Origin: Glebionis coronaria
Taxonomy: Eukaryota; Streptophyta; Magnoliopsida; Asterales; Asteraceae
Reading direction: 5' to 3'
Assembly: GCA_025667525.1 (NCBI GenBank)
Contig: CM046878.1
Span: 517,026,274 to 517,090,273 of the forward strand
Length of the DNA stretch: 64,000 nucleotides
Every line of letters begins with the position of its first letter. Positions within the stretch are counted from its first letter, which is position 1. The notes beneath the pieces are model-generated. The model did no database searches, was not told the DNA's origin, and saw only the letters and a list, made by a program, of their open reading frames with translations. Below are positions 57,649 through 64,000 of the stretch, in pieces. Made by a program: the position numbers and the translations under genes.

Positions 57649-60445
57649 TCTAACACCCCCACAAATGCTACGCGCAGCAGAACTACAACATTTGGGTGCT
57701 AGGAAGTTATCATCGCACACAAGATATATCAAACGACTCAAAGAGACGTAAAAGTTTTAACATAAATTAAGCATTGTTAAAAACATACATGTCTACGGTT
57801 TTCCAAAACCCAAGATGATACAACACAGAGTTAGCGTTTTGGTCCCCACGAATCTCAACCCGAAAAGATACATTTTCGTTAACATGACAGAAAATTTAAA
57901 GTGTTCAAGTTAAATATGGGAGGAAAACAAGTAGACGCCAAGCCACACACAACTCCCATCCATTGCATGCTCCATGCTATACTTCATCGATTACCTGAAA
58001 CACATGCTAAATTGGGTCAACAAATAATGTTGAGTGGAATTCATAGGTTTTATAATCTCATTTTGAACATATGTGTTACAAAAATCCTTCACGATCATTC
58101 ATAGAATTGTCGATCAAACAATCTATTTTCAAGGTTATGACAATTGTGTTTAAGCTCATGACACTAATCCGTTAACTCAATCACCCGCGTAATAATTACC
58201 GGCGTGATTAAGATGAAACCATTGCCCCTTCTAAAGGCATCAGTTGCAATTATACCTTATCTCTTATCACAAGTTATCCGTCCGCAGGGGGTAATCAACG
58301 TACTAGCCCTCGTCTCGGATAGGGTCGTCAACCCCATAGTACTATCAGTTGTATAAGCGGCTATTTTCAATCCACACAAGGATTAAACAATAGTTAATAG
58401 TTCAAGAATATAGGGTCTTTTGCAACTAGGTACTCAACACAATTTAAGGCAACATTCGGGTCCAACAATCATTCATGACATATGTTCATTTTAGAAAACT
58501 AGCATGCATCTCCCTCGCGGGTAAAAACAATTTAAAAACAGTAGTAAGCGAGGCTACAAATTCACACCTTATGTATATAGAGTAGTTGACGATTTCGAAT
58601 GACGATCACGGACGATGATGAGGATGCCCGGGGAATTCAACACCTAACAAACAATAACGCGTAATGAGTAAATCTCATTTATAAACTTCAAGTACTGTAT
58701 AATATGTACATATTAGTCAATTGTGATAATTACAAACTCACGCCAAAACCAAACGGATAATTGTTACTAGTTTTATACTACTCATCTATGTTATTAACGT
58801 TATTACCCTTTTTACGTTTTTCGCCGATACTTACCAAAAGTATGGGCTGTTTTCTAAAACTTAAACCCTTTTTTAAAATTTGGGAAAATTCTAAAAAATA
58901 CCTTAAGACCTGTAGAAACCCCATTTTTAATCCCATTAAAATTTCTCACTTTTATCACCCGTTACTCAACACATTACTAAACATACGTTTTTTGGACTTA
59001 TTTTGCACATTGACCATGTTGGACTCGTTTGACCCATTTAAAATATACCATTGACCCGTTAAACACCTAAGCCTAATAATAGACTCACAAATGCAGGTTT
59101 GAGACCAAAAATCAACCTTTAATCAATTACCAAACTATATCTATGGTCCCCGGGATTTGACCCAAAACCAAACATAATTTCGGATTATGTAGGTTCTCAT
59201 CTCCCGGTACACGTAATTTCAAAACATCATAACTTTTGACTCGTTAGGAGTCGTAAGCTCTTTATTATAGTAAATCGAAGCTAAGACGACGCTCTACAAC
59301 TATATCCTAGTCTCATGAACTGTTTACCAAGTCAAACTTATGAAAACAAGCCTAAACAATCTGCCTAAAATTACTCTTCTCAAAATCAACCCAACACTCG
59401 TTTCCAAACCATTTTATCGACACCTAGCCTCAACTTAATCACTCCTAACCATTACTAATCATCCTAATCAGTCCTTAACACCAAAAATACCAAATCCATC
59501 CTAAAACCCACTCACTAAATCAAACATGTAATGAGCTTTACCTACTCAAAAACATCTAAAACCATGAATTAAACATAAACCCACAAGCAAAACATCAATC
59601 ACCAAGATCCACCAAACACCCCCATATTGCCATGGGGTGTGGGTGATCAAAACACCCCAACCAAATTGATTTTGGTTGGTTTGTTGAGTGATTATCCATC
59701 TCCTACACTCTAATTAAACATGCATAAACTCTATTAACTTCAAAACAATTTTTTGAAAAACCTATTTAATTCTTGAAAAATTTTTATGAATGCATGTTGG
59801 ATTAAAGCACATCAAAACACTTGAAATGATTAATCTAAATGTGGTATAACCTTGGTTTTAATCAAAACAAGGTAGAAAATTTTTTATGGTGGTGGTATGG
59901 TGGTGCTTGGACGTCGGCCTAAAGAGAGAAAAGAGAGAGAGTGTGGAAAATTTTTAGTGTGTGTTTGTGTTGTGTGTGTGTTGTTTATCCCTTTTGTAAA
60001 ATTGGGAGGTCCTTGTATGCAATATTGGCATTCTTTTGGCCTTGAATGAAAACGACCTCAAATGTTTGCGGGAATGACTCACTAGTCGACTTGGAAAATT
60101 TTACGGGAGTCGGGGGGTCATCCCGAACACTCCAAAATACTTTTAGGACAATTTAAATGCACCCGGAAAGCAATAAAACGCACCCGACTCGATTTAACAC
60201 GAACCGAAAGTAAAATCCTCGAAAAATTATAATATCGATAAAACGACAATAAACATAGAAATTTGGGCATCCGTCGGGATCGTAGTCGTCATCGTTCTTC
60301 TTAAATCGTCAATCGTCAAGATTACGACCTCAAACATTGGTTTCAACCAAAACGATAAAATATATAGTAAATAAAATTTCTTAAAAATTTCAAAAATAGG
60401 CGTAATTTAGGGTAAGATAAGTGACCTCGGTTTCTGGGTATCACA
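57649..60445 (-). repeat. 5' LTR of element F (right)
   Basis: 2,797 bp uninterrupted copy, matching 41496-43543 plus 50823-51574. Shows the empty insertion site of G. The open stretches at 57901-58104 and 58761-59054 recur in the other LTR and are not genes. Confidence 0.9.
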
Positions 60446-60450
60446 AAAAC

Positions 60451-61718
60451 TGAAATTGTAAAACCTTAATTTTTACTTATTAAGAACTATGTAAAATTTA
60501 ATTGATAATTTGTTAGCAAAATTTAACAAATTTAAATTTCTTTTACTTGAATTTATACCAACCTATTAATTATTTTATATAAACACGAAAATATAAAATG
60601 ATAATAATTGATGAAACCCTAGTTAAAAAGATAAAACCCGACTCTAAATAATTAAATTAATTAGTAGCCAAAAACGTTTTATCAAACTTTAGTCGTTATT
60701 GTTCTAACCTAAAGCACCAACTAAGAAAAGGTTTATACATGTACATTTATATATTACACATGGTTTAAATGAATATTGTTGTTATTAGGTTACCGCTAAA
60801 AATTCTACTTTGTCCCGCGACACTTTACTATCAACAAGGTGAGTTCTCTAGCCCCTATCTTAAATTATTTTATCAAACAGTGAGTTTTCTAGCCCTTTTA
60901 TCTGAAATTATTTTATCAAACATTGAGTTACTATCCCCTCTATCTTTTAAACTATTCTATAATCTTTTGGGGTGAGAACATTGCTTGATTTGTAACGTGT
61001 GAACACAAGTGAACTATTCTTTACTAGTTGATCTATGTCCCAAAACATCCCAGATAAGAATTGCCCACTAATCATGAACCGTTAGTCACCTAGCTGAGTT
61101 ACATCAAAGTGAGCGTGAATGTTATGGATAGATCTATCAGAGTTGACACTCCTATTTACTTTTAATCAGTGCGTTCAAGTCAATATAGTTTCATTTAAAG
61201 ATAATGGGTGACTTGGGTTAGTCACCTTCACGGGCATACACGAAGTCAGTTAGACTCGTTAACGCATCGGTGTCATGAGCTTAGATAGTAGTAAAGTTAA
61301 ACAATCTGACTTTTATGTGTTATATTGTCACCAGGTGGATACGAATCTTGTGGTTAATTGAAATAATTTTTATTGTTTTCTTAAACTCAAAGATAGGAAC
61401 TCACCAACTTTATGTTGACACTTTAGCAATGTTTTTCTCAAGTAATCAGAATGAAGGAGAAAACTGAAGTCTCATGCATTGAAGTCTTTTCAAGTCTAAC
61501 CTCAGATCATTTGTATTGTTTTATAAACTTTGTTTGATCGTCTGTGACCAGTTTCATGCTTCCGCAATTTGTTAAAATACTTTATTTTAATTAATGCAAA
61601 TGATCTATTTTCGAACGTCTCATATAGAGGTCGTCCTTTATCTTTTTGTGTTGTGATAATCATGAAGTCACCAACCCCCAAAGCTATGCTACTCTGATCC
61701 ATTTTTGGGGGTGTGACA
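60451..61718 (+). repeat. 5' LTR of element I, second part
   Basis: Continuation of 39280-41490 after F, ending GGGTGTGACA. Non-coding. Confidence 0.8.
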
Positions 61719-61721
61719 GAT

Positions 61722-61734
61722 TGGTATCAGATCC
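61722..61734 (+). other. Primer-binding site of I, tRNA-iMet type
   Basis: TGGTATCAGATCC, three bases after the LTR end; one base differs from the F site. Confidence 0.85.
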
Positions 61735-62003
61735 ATGAGGTTATAGAGAACTAGGTTGCATTAAGTAACACTAGACTATACCTACACTTTTATTTAAAAT
61801 GATTATCACTTTCAAGGTCACTAATCATAACCTACTTAGCTAAATATAGAACACATGTGAACTAACAATTTTGGAACTGTACAGATGTCATATAAGATAA
61901 CTATGACCTGCACACTCGAAACATCATTATCATATGGGCTACAAATGATTTAAATAAACTAGAGCTACTTACATAAAGTTTATTCTTTTCTTATTATAAA
62001 ATC

Positions 62004-62715
62004 ATGTCAATATTTTGTGAGGGAAAAGACAACATGGATTTTACTATCACTCCAAACCCCACCATAACTTATGAATACTCATCCAAAATACCAAATGAAA
62101 TTTCCCTTGTTTACACCCGACGCCGTTTTAATCAAAAGCACGCTAAGATACCCAAATCCCGACCAATAAGACATACCGCTCGGAAATCTGTTAGACCTAT
62201 TCCAACTAAACAACTTGCAACACGTACCAACACTCCTACAGTTAACCTTGATGATTATCAGATTGATTATGCGTCTCCGCCACTATCACCTTTGTCCGCA
62301 TATTCATTATCAAAATATAACAATATGATTGTAGAAGCAGATCTTGCACTGAAAAGGAAAAGCTCCAACTGATGTCCCACCTTTTGGGACAGAGATTGGA
62401 GAAGGTTCCACAATGGCTAATGCAACACCTTGGAAAGAAACAACCTTGTGCAAAACCCGTCTCAAAGGTCAAATTCATAGCATACTCAATGATATGGATG
62501 GCTACTCAGCTGTCCGTCTTGAGGAGTTATCATCCTTTATGACCAAATGGAAAGTGGATGCATTGGAAGAAGATCCTTTTGAGGAATTATGTGAAGAGTT
62601 TAGAAATGAATATCACTATAATGAAGTTCGTTATGAAGATACCCTGTATCAATTTGGGGTACTTGAAGGAAAAGTTAAAATGCTCGAGGAAAAATTGCAA
62701 CAACTTCGTGGCTAA
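62004..62715 (+). pseudogene. I leader ORF upstream of gag
   Basis: Two open frames, 62004-62372 (MSIFCEGKDN) and 62413-62715. The second frame is open upstream to about 62350 (KGKAPTDVPPFGTEIGEGS), so a single-base shift in the A/G run near 62350 probably split one protein of about 237 residues. The first part is basic (Arg/Lys/Pro); the second ends in a likely coiled coil (LEGKVKMLEEKLQQL). No known family. It occupies the same place as the F leader ORF. Confidence 0.6.
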
Positions 62716-62929
62716 AATATTTACTATCTTTTCCAAAACCTTTATTAAGCTATGAGGTTTACCTCAGCTAGTTAATTTCAATTTTGTATGGTATTTCAAG
62801 GTTTATGTGTGGAAGTATCTCAGTTTGATTAATAAGGGAATTTTATTTACCTTAATCAGTACAACATGACTATTTATCCATGCTATCATAGATTATACAT
62901 AACTTTATTATTCATATATTTTATAGAAG
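62716..62929 (+). other. Gap between leader ORF and gag in I
   Basis: About 210 bp, AT-rich, nothing recognised. Confidence 0.5.
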
Positions 62930-63690
62930 ATGGCCCTAGTACACAAATCCACAACAAGAAGAGGCCCCACAGTTAATGGGAATACGCCCGTTAATTTAAC
63001 AATCAACAGAAATACTCCTGACATTAACAGCGGGTTAAACGCTGAAATGCTTGACCAACTCATTGCTACCCGAGTGGCAGAGGTACTTGCAGCTGCGGCA
63101 ACAACCAATGCAGCAAGTACCCAAGAGGAGACAATCACAGGCCTATTAATACCTATAGTAAAACCTGCACCTACAAAGAGTTCCGCACAGTAATGCAAGG
63201 AAACTTCCGTGGTACAGAAGGAGCTGTAGGTTTGACTAGATGGATTGAGAAGATTGAATCCTAGTATGGGATTAGTAATGTTGCTGAGAATGACAAGGTA
63301 AAATTTTCCTCTAGCACAGTGCTTGATGGTACGATCACTTGGTGGAACGTTTATGTTCGTTCTGTGACCATTGAAGTTGCTCATGCTCTTCCTTGGAGTG
63401 AGTTTAAATCAATGTTCATCGGAAAGTACTGTCCACGGGAGGAAGTGAAGAAAATGGAAATAGAACTATGGAACCTGAAGGTAAGAGGTACGAACCTCAC
63501 AGCCTATAATCAGCGTTTCCAAGAACTAGTTTTGTTGTGTCCTGAGATGGTATCTACAAACGAGGGCTTACTAGAGCGCTACATTGAAGGACTACCTTTG
63601 AGCATTAAAGGAAATGTGACATTGTCTTAGCCTACAGACTTGAACAAGTTATAGCCATGGCACAGGTGTTGATGAATCAGGTAACATGAG
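62930..63690 (+). pseudogene. I gag capsid domain, disrupted
   Basis: Starts MALVHKSTTRRGPTVNGNTP (62930-63193), followed in another frame by a conserved capsid part: GNFRGTEGAVGLTRWIEKIES, a TAG near 63263, LDGTITWWNVYVRSV, YCPREEVKKMEIELWNLKV, LTAYNQRFQELVLLCPEM, LERYIEGLPLSIKGNV, then TAG at 63628-63630. It is the same gag family as F but diverged. A frameshift and at least two stops make it non-functional. Confidence 0.85.
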
Positions 63691-63843
63691 AACTAGGAGA
63701 AAGTTCTAGAGAAAAAAGGAAGTGGAATGGTAATCACACCAACCCGACCGGTAATGTAAATTACCAAAACCCCAATAAGCGCCAGGAAGTTGCTAGAGTA
63801 CTTAACAATGGTCAAGGTGGACCGAGGAATTATTTTGGTAGTA

Positions 63844-63957
63844 CCATTGTGCGGAAAGTGCAATCGTCACCACAATGGGCCATGTCCTACGAGTTGTCAA
63901 AACTGCGGTAGATTCGGACATAAGGCTGGAGAATGTAGAGCGCCATCTCGCCTTACA
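63844..63957 (+). pseudogene. I nucleocapsid zinc knuckles
   Basis: In the frame of CCA at 63844: PLCGKCNRHHNGPC, then CQNCGRFGHKAGEC, the latter a canonical CCHC knuckle. The element continues into protease beyond the window end. Confidence 0.8.
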
Positions 63958-64000
63958 AGCCAAAAAGGATCTGCAGCACAGTCAGGTGAAGTGACATGTT
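63958..64000 (+). other. Window edge inside element I
   Basis: 43 bp continuing the knuckle frame; protease and the rest of pol lie outside. Confidence 0.5.

Larger units (their letters stand above)
41496..60445 (-). mobile_element. Element F: chromovirus-type gypsy element, nested in I
   Basis: 18,950 bp including nested G. Left (3') LTR 41496-51574, split by G; right (5') LTR 57649-60445. Flanked by AAAAC at 41491-41495 and 60446-60450. Minus-strand order is primer site, leader ORF, gag, knuckles, protease, RT, RNase H, integrase, chromodomain-like tail, polypurine tract. It is nearly complete but disabled by stops, frameshifts and a lost RT catalytic residue. Confidence 0.9.
39280..64000 (+). 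mobile_element. Element I: gypsy element, 5' part, split by F
   Basis: Its 5' LTR runs from TGTGACAAAC at 39280 to GGGTGTGACA at 61718, interrupted by F at 41496-60445, leaving about 3.5 kb of LTR. A tRNA-iMet primer site, a leader ORF, gag and zinc knuckles follow, and the element leaves the window at 64000. It inserted into J. Confidence 0.85.

Noticed and set aside
62908..63384. 158-codon antisense frame opposite gag of I
   Set aside because: Shadow of the gag coding strand.
1..64000. Host protein-coding genes, rRNA or tRNA genes
   Set aside because: No ORF or RNA signature beyond retroelement parts could be supported.

Overview
The window is transposable-element DNA from a large plant nuclear genome. 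No host gene, rRNA or tRNA gene is visible; all recognisable coding matter belongs to LTR retrotransposons, most of it broken. Plant origin follows from Ty1/copia and chromovirus-type Ty3/gypsy domains and from primer-binding sites of tRNA-iMet and tRNA-Asp type. A composite (Asteraceae) host is my best guess, because the copia third ORF and the zinc-finger ORF of element E resemble polypeptides I remember from that family. That guess rests on memory and was not searched.

Layout. Letters are my own labels. C (1-3040, +) is a copia gag-protease-integrase-RT fragment, cut at 3041 by D (3041-4994, -), a related copia 3' end with its LTR. A (4995-11975, -) and B (11971-30309, +) are two 3' halves of one copia family, joined head to head at a 5-bp microhomology. 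Each has RT/RNase H, a spacer, an extra ORF after pol ('ORF3') and a 3' LTR. B is split inside ORF3 by H (14431-26763, -), a gypsy element with about 3.5-kb LTRs, an ATATT target-site duplication and a decayed interior. A small gypsy RNase H fragment (30310-30482) flanks B. E (30605-38652, -) has 2.15-kb LTRs, a tRNA-Asp-type primer-binding site and one 542-aa zinc-finger ORF, but no pol. J (38653-39279, +) is a gypsy protease-RT fragment cut by I (39280 to beyond 64000, +). The 5' LTR of I is split by F (41496-60445, -), a nearly complete chromovirus-type gypsy element. The 3' LTR of F is split by G (43544-50817, +), an internally deleted non-autonomous element.

How the parts relate. On the right the nesting is J, then I, F and G; on the left it is C, then D, A/B and H. 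Exact target-site duplications for F (AAAAC), G (TTATC) and H (ATATT) set the order of events. By-eye LTR comparisons agree: G and E are young, F is older than G. No element can be autonomous as it stands. H, G and E have near-identical LTRs without a working pol, so they were probably mobilised in trans.

Best leads: the copia ORF3, present in two copies; a sense-oriented AGCCGCTGACA motif scattered through gag, linker, spacer, ORF3 and LTRs of the copia family; a TCGCAAT/TCGGAAT array and multiplied polypurine tracts in E; E's zinc-finger ORF; leader ORFs upstream of gag in F and I; and the microhomology junction between A and B.
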